Assembly (NCBI GenBank): GCA_013138975.1
Contig: WTBR01000221.1
Location: 1 to 37,368 of the forward strand
Direction: 5' to 3'
DNA from: Bacteroidales bacterium
GTDB lineage: Bacteria; Bacteroidota; Bacteroidia; Bacteroidales; UBA12077
DNA length: 37,368 nucleotides
Part shown: one piece after another, positions 1 through 9,100 of the stretch
Layout of the letters: each line of letters begins with the position of its first letter
Numbering within the stretch: position 1 is the first letter of the stretch
Program-made: the position numbers and the translations under genes
Notes under the pieces: generated by a model
Told to the model about the DNA's origin: nothing
What the model saw: only the letters and a program-made list of their open reading frames with translations
The model's database searches: none

Positions 1-320
1 GATAATGTAACAACCAAAGATTTCCCGGTACCTGAATACTGAGTAATTCCTCCAATTGGGCCTGAAGAAATTATAATCTCATTTTCAGGATCATCCCACT
101 TGGTTTCAGGTGTTGTAGCATCCCACAACAACTTCAAGCCATAACCTTTTCCTCCAATAAATTTCTCTTTCATTAAAGGCGTAACAGCTTTTTCTTTAAT
201 TACATTATCAGATAAATTAACATACAAAGTTTTATCTGTAGCACCCCTGTCTAATGGAGTAATATCGTATTTATACTCCTTTAACAATTTATGCTTCTTT
301 TTCATTTCGTTAATATCCAT
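1..320 (-). CDS. Aldehyde:ferredoxin oxidoreductase (tungsten-type AOR), N-terminal part, cut by window edge
   Basis: The minus-strand frame starts at the ATG at 320-318 (MDINEMKKKHKLL) and stays open to the left edge, giving 106 residues. It carries the N-terminal features of the AOR family: FIGGKGYGLKLLWDA, then DDPENEIIISSGPIGG and GTGKSLVVT. In known AORs this domain helps bind the tungsten bis-pterin cofactor. The family oxidises aldehydes to carboxylic acids, or does the reverse, using ferredoxin. The catalytic and 4Fe-4S cysteine regions lie outside the window, so the substrate class cannot be judged. The gene is divergent from the DUF364-ThiF-ThiS set at 549-2200, which fits a shared cofactor role. 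Family assignment is by recalled motif similarity. Confidence 0.82.
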   Translation of the reverse strand, partial: MDINEMKKKHKLLKEYKYDITPLDRGATDKTLYVNLSDNVIKEKAVTPLMKEKFIGGKGYGLKLLWDATTPETKWDDPENEIIISSGPIGGITQYSGTGKSLVVTL

Positions 321-508
321 ATCTATTCTTCTTAAAGTTTACTTCGATTTTTAGCGATTCAAAAGTATAAAAATATAGTGTGTAGTAAAAGTATAATATG
401 ACTTAAATCAATATGTTAAGTTATGCATATCGCAATGATTATTAAGTGTTTTATTACATCTTTGAATATGAGAGTCTTATAGTATTAAAACTTTGAAAAT
501 AATAATTG

Positions 509-516
509 TAAATTTG
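509..516 (+). promoter_or_regulatory. Candidate -7 element (TAAATTTG) for the DUF364-like gene
   Basis: TAAATTTG matches the Bacteroidota -7 consensus TAnnTTTG and lies 32 bp before the ATG at 549. A TTTG at 492-495 is only 13 bp upstream, shorter than the usual -33 to -7 spacing, so the assignment is weak. The 228-bp gap 321-548 must also hold the AOR promoter on the other strand; no clear match to that was seen. Confidence 0.3.
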
Positions 517-548
517 TTAAATATTTTAGCATTTAATAAATTTAGAAT

Positions 549-1250
549 ATGCAAGAACCTATTGAACACTTTTTCGAAGAATATGGAATTGATTTACAGA
601 GTATAAATCAAATTGTTTGTGGAGAAAAATATGTAGCAGTTTTATTGAAAAATGACCAAGTTGGTGTTTGTGCTACACTCGACAATTATGTTAATGTTGA
701 CATCAAAGATTTAAGATTCCCTGATTTAAAAAATTTACAGCATCGAATTGTTTTAAATGCATATTATAATGCTTCTTTCAATTATAATAATCAATATGAT
801 TCTACTATAGATATTTTTGATAAGATTGATTTCAAAAAATACAAAAAAATTGTAATGATTGGATTTTTTCAATCATTAGTTAAGAAGTTTGAAACAGAAA
901 AAATTAATTTGAAAATATTTGATAAAGCTGTTCAGGATGACAAATTAACAGACATGTCAAAGCAGTTATCAGAAATTGCTAAAGCTGATGCTTTAATATT
1001 ATCATCAACTTCAGTATTTAATAATACTTTTTTAGATATAATAAACGCAACTAAAGACAATTGCGATATATATACTTTAGGACCATCTACTATTTTAAAT
1101 GAAGAAATGTTCCAATATCGTAATATTAAATTCCTTTTTGGTTCTATCTTTGAACACAATGATGTTAACACAATTAAAATTATTGAGCATGGTGGAGGCA
1201 CAAAACAGTTTTTACCATTTATGAATAAAGTTTTTTTGAATTGCGAATGA
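549..1250 (+). CDS. DUF4213/DUF364-like protein (putative heavy-metal-chelation family)
   Basis: 233 residues. Residues about 1-95 form an N-terminal alpha/beta domain of the DUF4213 kind. Residues about 96-230 look like the DUF364 Rossmann-type domain: VMIGFF at 102-107, a run of alternating strands and helices, the family's LGPS at 177-180, and EHGGGTKQF near 213-221. There is no signal peptide or membrane segment, so it should be cytosolic. The family is annotated as putative heavy-metal chelating, but its biochemistry is unknown. Its place between an AOR gene and ThiF/ThiS-like genes suggests a role in supplying metal to the enzyme or maturing its metal-pterin cofactor (inference). The stop TGA (1248-1250) overlaps an ATG at 1247 of the next frame. 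Confidence 0.72.
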   Translation: MQEPIEHFFEEYGIDLQSINQIVCGEKYVAVLLKNDQVGVCATLDNYVNVDIKDLRFPDLKNLQHRIVLNAYYNASFNYNNQYDSTIDIFDKIDFKKYKKIVMIGFFQSLVKKFETEKINLKIFDKAVQDDKLTDMSKQLSEIAKADALILSSTSVFNNTFLDIINATKDNCDIYTLGPSTILNEEMFQYRNIKFLFGSIFEHNDVNTIKIIEHGGGTKQFLPFMNKVFLNCE

Positions 1251-1270
1251 CAAATTTAGAATTACGAATT

Positions 1271-1858
1271 ATGACATTTGAAGAAATTAAATCTAAATTA
1301 AAAAATTATACTGTTGGGATTGCAGGTGTAGGCGGATTAGGATCTAATTGTGCTGTTGCATTGGCAAGAACCGGAATCGGAACATTGATAATATCTGATT
1401 TTGATATCGTTTATGAATCAAATCTGAACCGTCAGTATTTCTTTAAAGACCAGATAGGAATGAAAAAAGTGGATGCTTTAAAAGAAAATATTCAAAGAAT
1501 TAATCCGGAAATAAATATTATTGATAATTTCATTAAGCTTAATGAAACAAATATTGTTGATTTATACAAAGATTGTGATGTTATTGTAGAAGCATTTGAT
1601 TTAGCCGAAATGAAAAAAATGCTAATAGAAACTTGTTTGTCTGAATTACCGGAAAAGCCAATTGTGTTGGGCTTAGGTATGGCTGGTTGGGGACAAAATA
1701 ATATCATAAAGTATCGCCAATCCGAAAATTTATATATTTGTGGCGACGAAATATCAGAAGTTGCTGATGAAAACCCTCCTTTGGCACCCAGAGTTGGAAT
1801 GGTTGCGAATATGCAAGCCAATACTGTTTTAGAAATTTTATTAAGTGAAAAGTTATAG
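1271..1858 (+). CDS. thiF: ThiF/MoeB/HesA-family adenylyltransferase (sulfur-carrier activating enzyme)
   Basis: 195 residues from the ATG at 1271 (MTFEEIKSKLKNY). An in-frame ATG at 1247 overlaps the upstream stop as ATGA and would add eight residues; I prefer 1271 because the N-terminus then matches short ThiF proteins. The nucleotide-binding loop is GVGGLGS (residues 19-25), followed by the acidic SDFD (42-45), NLNRQYFF (51-58), and a family-like C-terminal PPLAPRVG. Enzymes of this kind adenylate the C-terminal Gly-Gly of ThiS or MoaD with ATP. It lacks the rhodanese and zinc extensions of larger MoeB proteins. A ThiS-like gene follows, but no other thiamine gene is nearby and an AOR gene is adjacent. 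The partner may therefore serve molybdopterin/tungstopterin rather than thiazole synthesis. Confidence 0.82.
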   Translation: MTFEEIKSKLKNYTVGIAGVGGLGSNCAVALARTGIGTLIISDFDIVYESNLNRQYFFKDQIGMKKVDALKENIQRINPEINIIDNFIKLNETNIVDLYKDCDVIVEAFDLAEMKKMLIETCLSELPEKPIVLGLGMAGWGQNNIIKYRQSENLYICGDEISEVADENPPLAPRVGMVANMQANTVLEILLSEKL

Positions 1859-1936
1859 GTGCTTAGCGGGTTTATTAAAAAGCAGCTCATAAAAATAGAT
1901 GATTATCACAATCTAATATTTTGAGCCGCTTAGCAC
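1859..1936 (+). other. Long-range inverted repeat between thiF-like and thiS-like genes
   Basis: GTGCTTAGCGG (1859-1869) begins right after the thiF stop and pairs with CCGCTTAGCAC (1926-1936) at 10 of 11 positions. An inner GCTCA (1885-1889) can pair with TGAGC (1922-1926). No T-run follows, so a simple terminator is unlikely. It could be an attenuator, an mRNA-processing or stabilising stem, or a small repeat element. It does not resemble the Moco riboswitch as I know it. Confidence 0.4.
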
Positions 1937-1996
1937 ATTTTAATAATAACAAAGAGGCTTTAGTCCATAAATAGCAAAAGCAAAGAATATTAAATT

Positions 1997-2200
1997 ATGA
2001 ATATTACATTAAATAACAGACCAGAATCTTTTACTCAAAAAATAATTACAATTTCACAACTGCTTGAAATTAAAAACTTCACCTTTAAGATGCTGGTTAT
2101 AAAAGTGAACGGGAAATTAGTAAAAAAAGATGAATACTCTAGTTTTGAAATAAATGAGGGTGATGATGTTACAGTTCTTCATTTGGTAAGCGGAGGGTAA
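1997..2200 (+). CDS. ThiS/MoaD-like ubiquitin-fold sulfur carrier protein
   Basis: 67 residues of beta-grasp type. It contains the family pattern MLVIKVNGKLVKKDEY in the middle and an acidic turn followed by VTVLHLVSGG at the very C-terminus. The exposed terminal Gly-Gly is the site that a ThiF/MoeB enzyme adenylates and that then carries sulfur as a thiocarboxylate. The start is an ATG behind an A/T leader (TTAAATT), as is usual in this genome. It lies 138 bp after the thiF-like gene across an inverted repeat. The sequence is closer to ThiS than to classical MoaD. In this AOR neighbourhood it may deliver sulfur to the pterin dithiolene or to another metal site; a role in thiamine synthesis is the main alternative. 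Confidence 0.8.
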   Translation: MNITLNNRPESFTQKIITISQLLEIKNFTFKMLVIKVNGKLVKKDEYSSFEINEGDDVTVLHLVSGG

Positions 2201-2339
2201 TTTAATTAATAATGGCAAAAAATAATTATTCACATTCTTAAACCTTTCAAATCTAAACTTTCAACTTCTAACTAATTATTGTTAATACTTTCCTTATCGT
2301 ATTTTTTGCTAAATATCTAAATTCACTTAATATTGCAGA

Positions 2340-2651
2340 ATGAGTACGTCATTAAAAATATGGAAGAAAATGCTTCCCTATGTAAAGAATAAATTTATTC
2401 TTACAATACTCATTTTTATCATTTGGCTTTTATTTTTCGATCACAATAATCTTATTGACAGGGCAAAGGAACTAAGACATCTTCGCCAATTAGAAAAAGA
2501 TAAATGTTACTACATTGAACGAATCGACAAGGATTCGAAACGACTTGAACAACTTAAAACCAATAATAAAAATATGGAAAAATTTGCTCGCGAGCAGTAT
2601 CTTATGAAAAAAGATAACGAAGATATTTTTGTTATTGTTGAAGTGGATTAA
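2340..2651 (+). CDS. Septum formation initiator (DivIC/FtsB) family protein
   Basis: 103 residues with a short basic N-terminus, one membrane segment (about residues 19-33), a coiled coil (about 38-80) and the typical C-terminal FAREQYLMKKDNEDIF motif. FtsB/DivIC proteins are bitopic divisome members that bridge FtsL and FtsQ/DivIB at the septum. Length and domain order match the family in Bacteroidota. The 139-bp gap before it (2201-2339) separates it from the thiS-like gene and holds no other gene. Its last four bases overlap the end of the convergent glycosyltransferase gene. Confidence 0.88.
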   Translation: MSTSLKIWKKMLPYVKNKFILTILIFIIWLLFFDHNNLIDRAKELRHLRQLEKDKCYYIERIDKDSKRLEQLKTNNKNMEKFAREQYLMKKDNEDIFVIVEVD

Positions 2652-3913
2652 AATTGTCTTTCTAACTTTCGAAACAGCTCCAAATAATTTTTATATGTTT
2701 TTATATTATCATTCTTAAGGTTAAGCAATTCTACAAACTTTTCAGCTTCAGTCAACAAAGCTTGCTTCTGATAATAACTTTCGTGTGCAAAATTTAAATA
2801 TTTCAGTATTCGAAACGCATTAAACCAGTCGAAAAGCCGTTTTGTAAAGGTTTCAATTTTGGAACTGTTATTATTTATTTCTTGTATCGCATTAAAAAAA
2901 TCATTCTTCTTTAAAAATTCTCTAATACATTCAGGTAGTGTTTTCAAGAGTACATCAAACTCTTCCAAGGATATTTTAAATAAATCATCACTTAGCTTAA
3001 ATAAGCTTTTAAGCTCTAAAAAAGAATCTATATTATATGTTAAAAAAACTTCCTCGGTTGATTCAATTATTGATTTAACCATTGGTCCTGTTCCAAAAGG
3101 AACTCTATCGGATGTTCTTGGTGATGGATAAACACATGTTGTATTAATCTCGTAATAATGCCCCAAGGGAAAAACCTTATGCAATAAATAAAAATCCTCT
3201 CCCGCTTTTTTCCTGTTCATACCACCTTGCTTAGCATAAGCCATTGCATTAATTGCAAAACAAGAGCCTACTGTATGCATTGAATATGGAAACCCTGTAT
3301 ATTTTAACGCTTGTTTGTAATATCTCAGATACAATTCATATGTAATGATTGCTTCATAAATTACCTGTTCAAATTCATTACCCTCAATTGGATGTTCAAA
3401 ATAAATTGTTGCAGCATTCGTTTTTGGGAATTGTTCGAAGTGCTTTTCTAATTCAGTGAAGTAATTTTCTTTTATTATCGAATCAGCATCAAGTGAAATG
3501 ACAATACCTCTATCCTGATTTAATGTGTTAAACCGCCATACAGCTTGATCCATTCCAATTTTCCGAGCTAAACCCGCACCTGCAAATTTTCTGGGTAAAT
3601 TTACTTCGTTTAAAACAAAAAAACGAAGTAAAGAATCTTCATGCTGAGCAATCCAATTCTTTACTTCGTTATATGTTTTTTTATTTTGTTCGAATACCTT
3701 CTCTTCGCAATCTTCTGATGAATTTATTATAATAACTACTTCTACAGAAGATTTCGGCCTTTCGCTATTCCATATTGATTCTAATGTTGCTATTATATCA
3801 AACTCATAATAACATGGAATAACTACAATATATTTAAGATCGTTATTGGGTTTGACTTCAATTTTTACTTGAATATCCTTTTGTCTTTCAAAGTAAAAAT
3901 CAGCAAATCCCAT
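2648..3913 (-). CDS. Glycosyltransferase family 2 protein, cytosolic
   Basis: 421 residues. A GT-A fold is suggested by VVIPCYYE (about 30-37), a donor-binding region and LDADS (141-145), a DxD-like motif that would bind a metal and nucleotide sugar. No membrane segments are seen, so it should act in the cytosol or at the inner membrane face. The C-terminal 150 residues are charged and helical and not recognised. The start ATG lies 12 bp behind the OmpH-like gene, implying one transcript. Donor and acceptor sugars cannot be predicted. Confidence 0.75.
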   Translation of the reverse strand: MGFADFYFERQKDIQVKIEVKPNNDLKYIVVIPCYYEFDIIATLESIWNSERPKSSVEVVIIINSSEDCEEKVFEQNKKTYNEVKNWIAQHEDSLLRFFVLNEVNLPRKFAGAGLARKIGMDQAVWRFNTLNQDRGIVISLDADSIIKENYFTELEKHFEQFPKTNAATIYFEHPIEGNEFEQVIYEAIITYELYLRYYKQALKYTGFPYSMHTVGSCFAINAMAYAKQGGMNRKKAGEDFYLLHKVFPLGHYYEINTTCVYPSPRTSDRVPFGTGPMVKSIIESTEEVFLTYNIDSFLELKSLFKLSDDLFKISLEEFDVLLKTLPECIREFLKKNDFFNAIQEINNNSSKIETFTKRLFDWFNAFRILKYLNFAHESYYQKQALLTEAEKFVELLNLKNDNIKTYKNYLELFRKLERQF

Positions 3914-3925
3914 TTTAAGAGAAAT

Positions 3926-4531
3926 TTATTCTTTGTCTTTTACGTAAGTTTCATTTAAGCCAATAAGAACATCATTCGTAATATTCAGGCTTTTATCTGT
4001 ATACAATAACTGACCTCCAAAAGAATTACTAAAAATATACTTATAGTTATATTCTGTATTGTATTCTTCAAGATAATCCATTACTTCACTAAGCACCTGA
4101 CGATACATTACCTGCTCTTCTTCAGATAATTGCCTCGCTAAATTATCTCTCATAGCATATAACTGTTGCTCTTTTTGACCTAGTTCTTGTTGTAACTGCT
4201 GAGCTTTAGTTCTGGTAATTAAACCTTTACCAACTTTATCTTGAAAATCACGAACTTCTTTTTCAAAACTTTTTGACTGAATTTGCAACTCAGCTTCCGA
4301 TTCATTTCTCTTTTGAGTTAAGTCCTCATTTCTATCAATAAATAAATTATAATTTATAACTAATGTATCAATATTTACATATGCTATGGCATAATCTCTA
4401 TCAATTTCCTGTTCTACTCCATCTTCACTAACTTCGTGTTTAGTTGTTTTATTTCCGGTAAAATGCAAGAAATAAATTCCTGCAACAGCAATGATCAAAA
4501 CAACATTTAACCAAAGAGATAATTTTTTCAT
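3926..4531 (-). CDS. OmpH/Skp-family periplasmic chaperone-like protein, membrane-anchored
   Basis: 201 residues. An N-terminal hydrophobic segment (residues about 5-26) lacks an obvious cleavage site and may act as an anchor. The OmpH-type AIAYVNIDTLVINYNLF follows, then a long Gln/Glu/Lys-rich coiled coil (about 75-165), ending in a compact segment. Skp-like proteins hold unfolded outer-membrane barrel proteins in the periplasm. It is first in a two-gene minus-strand unit with the glycosyltransferase, behind a well-formed Bacteroidota promoter at 4572-4602. Confidence 0.8.
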   Translation of the reverse strand: MKKLSLWLNVVLIIAVAGIYFLHFTGNKTTKHEVSEDGVEQEIDRDYAIAYVNIDTLVINYNLFIDRNEDLTQKRNESEAELQIQSKSFEKEVRDFQDKVGKGLITRTKAQQLQQELGQKEQQLYAMRDNLARQLSEEEQVMYRQVLSEVMDYLEEYNTEYNYKYIFSNSFGGQLLYTDKSLNITNDVLIGLNETYVKDKE

Positions 4532-4571
4532 AGTAATTTAATTTAATTTTTACTCTATTATTTTAACAAAG

Positions 4572-4602
4572 CAAATATAATTGAATATAGTATATCCCAA
4601 AA
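4572..4602 (-). promoter_or_regulatory. Bacteroidota-type promoter for the OmpH-glycosyltransferase unit
   Basis: Read on the minus strand: TTTTG (complement of 4598-4602), 18 bp, then TATATTTG (complement of 4572-4579). This fits the TTTG/TAnnTTTG consensus with good spacing. Transcription would start near 4565, about 34 bases before the ATG at 4531. Confidence 0.55.
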
Positions 4603-4716
4603 GAAAATTAACTTTTTTTAGTAATTGATAATCTAACAAGCTGAAATCGGTCATTTAATCATATAAATATTGTTTATTTAGATTAAGTATTAAACGGTTA
4701 TTTATTGCCTATCATA

Positions 4717-4935
4717 CTGCGACTAGCTCAGTATAATCATTACTTAAAACAATAATATTGGAACTTGAAAATAAACTAACCCACCGCAAGCGGAGGGGTA
4801 TCAGCTAAGGAATTATTCTTAAATCGCCCCAAGGGGCGGGGAATAAAACCCAATAGATCCCTCTACTGCATTTCGACAAGCTCAATGGAGTCCACTTCGA
4901 CAAGCTCAGTGGAGCCTGCTCGGGAGCAGTTCGAC
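4717..4935. repeat. Short direct repeats and hairpins in the 464-bp intergenic region 4532-4995
   Basis: Two near-identical 19-mers, TTCGACAAGCTCAATGGAG (4872-4890) and TTCGACAAGCTCAGTGGAG (4896-4914), sit 24 bp apart; a fragment TTCGAC follows at 4930-4935 and a related GACTAGCTCAGT lies at 4721-4732. Hairpins are formed by CGCCCCAAGGGGCG (4825-4838) and CTGCTCGGGAGCAG (4916-4929). The segment is visibly more GC-rich than its surroundings. No ORF was supported here. It resembles the small dispersed repeats often found between Bacteroidota genes. Confidence 0.6.
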
Positions 4936-4995
4936 TATATGATTTCAGTTCACTATCTTTCCTAAAATCATAGTCTCACGATTTAATACTTTGTA

Positions 4996-5982
4996 CTAAA
5001 ATGTAGGACAAGGAATGCTTCGTCTTCTTTCTCGACTTGTAACTCCTTTATTAAATAAATAATTGATTGAAATTTCATGTGTACCACCTGTAAAACCAAC
5101 CAACTTTGATATAGTTATGTCATAACTATACCCGATACTAAACTGATCAATTTTAAAACCTAATAAGAAAGCCAATGCATCGGTGCTTTGCAATTCCTTA
5201 AATACTGGGATACCTCTATACCAAACACCCAATACTAATGGCATTTGATACCAATATAAACCTAAGTCTAATTGAGTATATTGATCTTGCATTTTAAATA
5301 AGAATGAGGGTGATAAACTCTGACCACTTGCCCAATTATATTTGTCAAATATTTTAAACTTCGTTCCACCGAAAATTGAAAATTTATATGGATCTTCTAT
5401 AACGTCACCTGTTAGAGATCGGTTAGGTTTCATTATTCGATCCCAAGTAAAACCTAACCATAAATATTTATTATAGCTTAACATTGAAAAAGAAGCATCT
5501 ATATCTACTTTTTTTTCTAAAATTTGTAATTCTCCTGTTCCAATTGTCTGATCACTTCTTAACTCATCTTCAAACAGTAAATTGCCAAAATCCACGTTTC
5601 GTTGAGTATAAAAAAAGCTTAAACCGGGAGAAATTCGCCAACCACTTCGGAATTTAAATTTATAAGAATAGGCTATGCCTAAATTCGTAGTAGAAAGACT
5701 ACTTGAGCCTGCTTGTTCTCTAAACAACAACAATCCAAAACCACTTTTCATATGTGGGGAATAATGATCATAAGATAGAGAATATGTTTGAAAAGACTGG
5801 GAAATTGAAGGCCACTGATTTCGATAATTTATTGCTATTCTGTCACCCTCGGATGATCCGGCAAAAGAAGGAGCCAGATATAAGGGGCTAGCATAAAATT
5901 GGGAAAATTGTGAATCCTGCCCAAATCCAATTTTTAAAAAACCAATGCTAATTAATATAAGTAAAAAATATTTTCTTTTCAC
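4996..5982 (-). CDS. PorP/SprF-family type IX secretion system membrane protein
   Basis: 328 residues with a signal peptide (about 1-21, ending IGFGQ) and the PorP/SprF opening QDSQFSQFYASPLYLAPSFA. Further family features are RNQWPSI, the SYDHY turn and alternating outer-membrane beta strands to the C-terminus. SprF-like proteins are outer-membrane partners of giant surface adhesins carrying type B sorting domains, and PorP is a core T9SS barrel. It lies 143 bp downstream of such a giant gene on the same strand, the usual sprB-sprF arrangement, so it is most likely the dedicated export or anchoring partner of that protein. The hairpin at 6001-6024 precedes it. Confidence 0.88.
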   Translation of the reverse strand: MKRKYFLLILISIGFLKIGFGQDSQFSQFYASPLYLAPSFAGSSEGDRIAINYRNQWPSISQSFQTYSLSYDHYSPHMKSGFGLLLFREQAGSSSLSTTNLGIAYSYKFKFRSGWRISPGLSFFYTQRNVDFGNLLFEDELRSDQTIGTGELQILEKKVDIDASFSMLSYNKYLWLGFTWDRIMKPNRSLTGDVIEDPYKFSIFGGTKFKIFDKYNWASGQSLSPSFLFKMQDQYTQLDLGLYWYQMPLVLGVWYRGIPVFKELQSTDALAFLLGFKIDQFSIGYSYDITISKLVGFTGGTHEISINYLFNKGVTSRERRRSIPCPTF

Positions 5983-6000
5983 AGTTGTTTTTTTACTTTA

Positions 6001-6024
6001 ATATGGGAAATACAGTACCCATAT
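6001..6024. other. Perfect 7-bp inverted repeat in the giant gene-PorP gap
   Basis: ATATGGG (6001-6007) and CCCATAT (6018-6024) flank a 10-base loop, 18 bp upstream of the porP/sprF start on the minus strand. There is no T-run. It could lie in the leader of the porP/sprF mRNA or be an operator. Confidence 0.35.
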
Positions 6025-6125
6025 AACGAATAATTTATAATTTTAATTGTAAGGTAAAAATATTTTCAAATGTTACACTAAATTACTTATTAACATTTGT
6101 TAACAAAACTTATTATAATAAATCC

Positions 6126-9100
6126 TTATCTGATTAATGTAATATCTCCAGCTAACTCAAATGATCTTCCATTTGTAAATTTACCTTCTGCCTTCCATAC
6201 ATATACATCTGGTTTTGCATAATCTCCATTCATTTTACCGTTCCAGCCAGCATCTAGATCTTTAGTTGTAAAGATTAATTCACCCCATCGATTATAAATG
6301 TACATTTCATAGCTAATTACTCCCTTAGAAACTGGTTTGAAAGTATCGTTCAGTCCATCCCCATTCGGTGTAAATGCATTTGGAAACTTAATATCTCCTT
6401 CTCCAATTATTGAAACCTCATCTTCTAATAATATTGAATCTTTACAACCACTTGCAGTAGTAACTAATAATGAAACATCATATACACCAATTTCTGTATA
6501 ATAGTGTGTTACATCTTTTGATATTGCTGTACTTCCATCTCCAAAATCCCACACATATGAACAACCTGAAGTATCGCTACATTCCGATAAATTAAAGAAT
6601 TCTACCCGTGCTTCAAGGTCTGAATTTAACATTGAAATTTTTGGTGAAACTTCGATATTTGCTATAGGGTTAGCATAAATCCTAACAGGTTTATACACGA
6701 AATCTTCCTCATCTTCTCTTCCAATTTCTGTACTTCTCGCTACAAGCTTTATAAAAAACAATCCTGCAGAATTGTACGTATGATAAACAACTTCTCCTGT
6801 TTCCGTTCCTGTATCATCTCCAAAATCCCATTCATATTCATACTCATCACCATATACAATTACAGGAAATGCCGTAAATGTAATTTCTTCATTATCATTT
6901 AAGCAGGTCGCTTCAATATCCATTGTAAAATCAGCATTTACCAAAGGAGGCAAAATTAAAAGCGTATCAATGTATGTATCTGTACAATTACCATCAGAGG
7001 TACTATTTACTTCCAAACTAATAATCTTTTCTCCCCAATGCTCATACTCAAAGGTATTTGGTTGGTCTAAGGCAGAAGAACTATTATTAAGATTACCAAA
7101 ACTCCAGTTATACTCAAAAGGGCCAAAATTTGTTAAATTAGTAAGATTCACAACATTATTTGGATATACCATTAATTTAGGATTTATATAAAACTCTGCA
7201 TCTGGTTGAACATAAACTGTAATTTGTTGACTTGTATCATCCCAGCAATCATATTCCGTTGAAGCTCTTAGATACACATTATAAGATCGATCATTAGAGC
7301 CAATATTTATAAAATCGTGCGATGGACTTTTCAAATTTGAAGCAGTTCCATCTCCAAAAGTCCAGAAAAACTGTGTTGCAGGAGATGAAGATGTATTAGT
7401 AAAATTCACCCCCTCTAATGGACTACAGCCGACAGCATTATCAATTAAAAAATCAGCGGTTACTCTAGGGAATACAGTCAAATCAAGCGATGTACTATCT
7501 ACACAATTACGATCTGTTCCTACCCATAATTCTAAGTTGTAAGTTTTAATATTATTTATGTCCGTATTATCCCATGAATAGGTGAGATTTGCTTCAGTTG
7601 TATTATTGGGTTTTAGATCTCCAAAACGCCACTCAAATGAATCTTCACCTAAGGATTCCTTTATCAATGCTGATTCTAAAAGCGGGCATGATGATGTCCT
7701 ATCAATAAAAAATTTAGCCAAAGGATTATGATAAATGGTTACTTGCATACTTGTATTATTCTCACAAAAATTAGGTGACTCAACTGATAAATAAACAGTT
7801 CGACTAATACTATCTGTTCGGCTTGTATTAAAAAAATCATGAGACGGTTCAACATCACCGGAAGATGCTCCATCATTAAAATCCCATGAATAAATGGTTC
7901 CGACAGGAACTAACGAATTATCAGTAAATTGAGCTTCTAAAGGATTGCAATCTTTATCTATATCTATACTAAAATCTGCCTCAACATATTCATAAACATT
8001 AATTACATCTGAAATTTCGGAAGTACATCCATGCGAATTATATGCAAGCAAACGTATAGGGTAAGGTCTAACATTTAAATGATCTGTATTGTCATATGTT
8101 CGGATAAAATCACCGGTTCCAATGATTGTTTGATCCGGCGTTGCACTATTATCGACATACCACTCATATTTATTTAAATTGTCACCAAACGAATTATTCA
8201 CTATTACAGCATTCTCAAATGGAGGACATTTTGCTGTAAGTGGTATTGAAAAATCGGCTACGACTTTCGAATAAACAGTAACATCTTCTGTATAAAAGCT
8301 AGTGCAACCTCTTGGTGATTCAACTGTAAGACCTACATGATAATCATAATCAATGGTTTTTCCATTAGAAAAAGTTTTAATAAAACTACTGGCTGTAGTT
8401 GTACTAAAAGAACCATCGTTAAAATCCCAACTATAATTATATCCCCCAACTGCGGGAATAGTAATATCAGTAAATGTAACGTCAGAATCCACACATGAAT
8501 CTGGTTGGTTAAATGTAAAACCAGCAATTAAGGAAGAATAAACTGTTATATCTCTTGAAATAGAATCTTTACAACCTAGGCCATTATCAACAACTAATTT
8601 TATAGTATATGTACTATCTACTCCGGTACTATTATAAAATTCCTTAAAAAATGAGGTTCCTATAATACTATCAGGTGTTACACTATTATCATCCCAATAC
8701 CATTTATAATTTACTCCAATTGAATTATCTGTAAACTGAACTTCTAATGGGGAACATTCAGCAGAAATATCTATATCAAAATCTGCAACCACTTGAGGTA
8801 AAACAGAAATTTGTGCAATAGTATTATCAGTACAACCATCTTTTGAAACAACATCTAAACTAACATTAAATGGTTGTGTTCCTGCTGTAGCATTTATAAA
8901 AGTATGAGTTGTATCATTTAAAGACGATGAAGTGCCGTCTCCAAAATTCCAATACCAACTATCAACATTAAGTGTAGATTGATCTGTAAATGTAACTTCA
9001 AAAGGATTACAATCTATAACACCTTGAGGTATATAGTCTGCTACTATTTCAGGAAATACAGTAATTAAAACTGAATCACTATCAGTACATACTCCTGCAG

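Noticed and set aside
1859..1996. Possible molybdenum/tungsten cofactor riboswitch upstream of the thiS-like gene.
   Set aside because: The element is too small and lacks the conserved stems I recall for the Moco RNA; kept only as an inverted repeat.
2648..2651. Four-base overlap of the convergent divIC/ftsB-like and glycosyltransferase genes.
   Set aside because: Tail-to-tail overlaps of a few bases at stop codons are common; no functional meaning is needed.
2859..3131. Plus-strand open frame of 90 codons inside the glycosyltransferase gene.
   Set aside because: Antisense shadow with Ser/Lys-rich composition and no family features; the minus-strand gene is well supported.
4717..4935. Possible CRISPR remnant because of repeated 19-mers.
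   Set aside because: Only two full units with a 5-base gap between them, no spacers of normal length and no cas genes.
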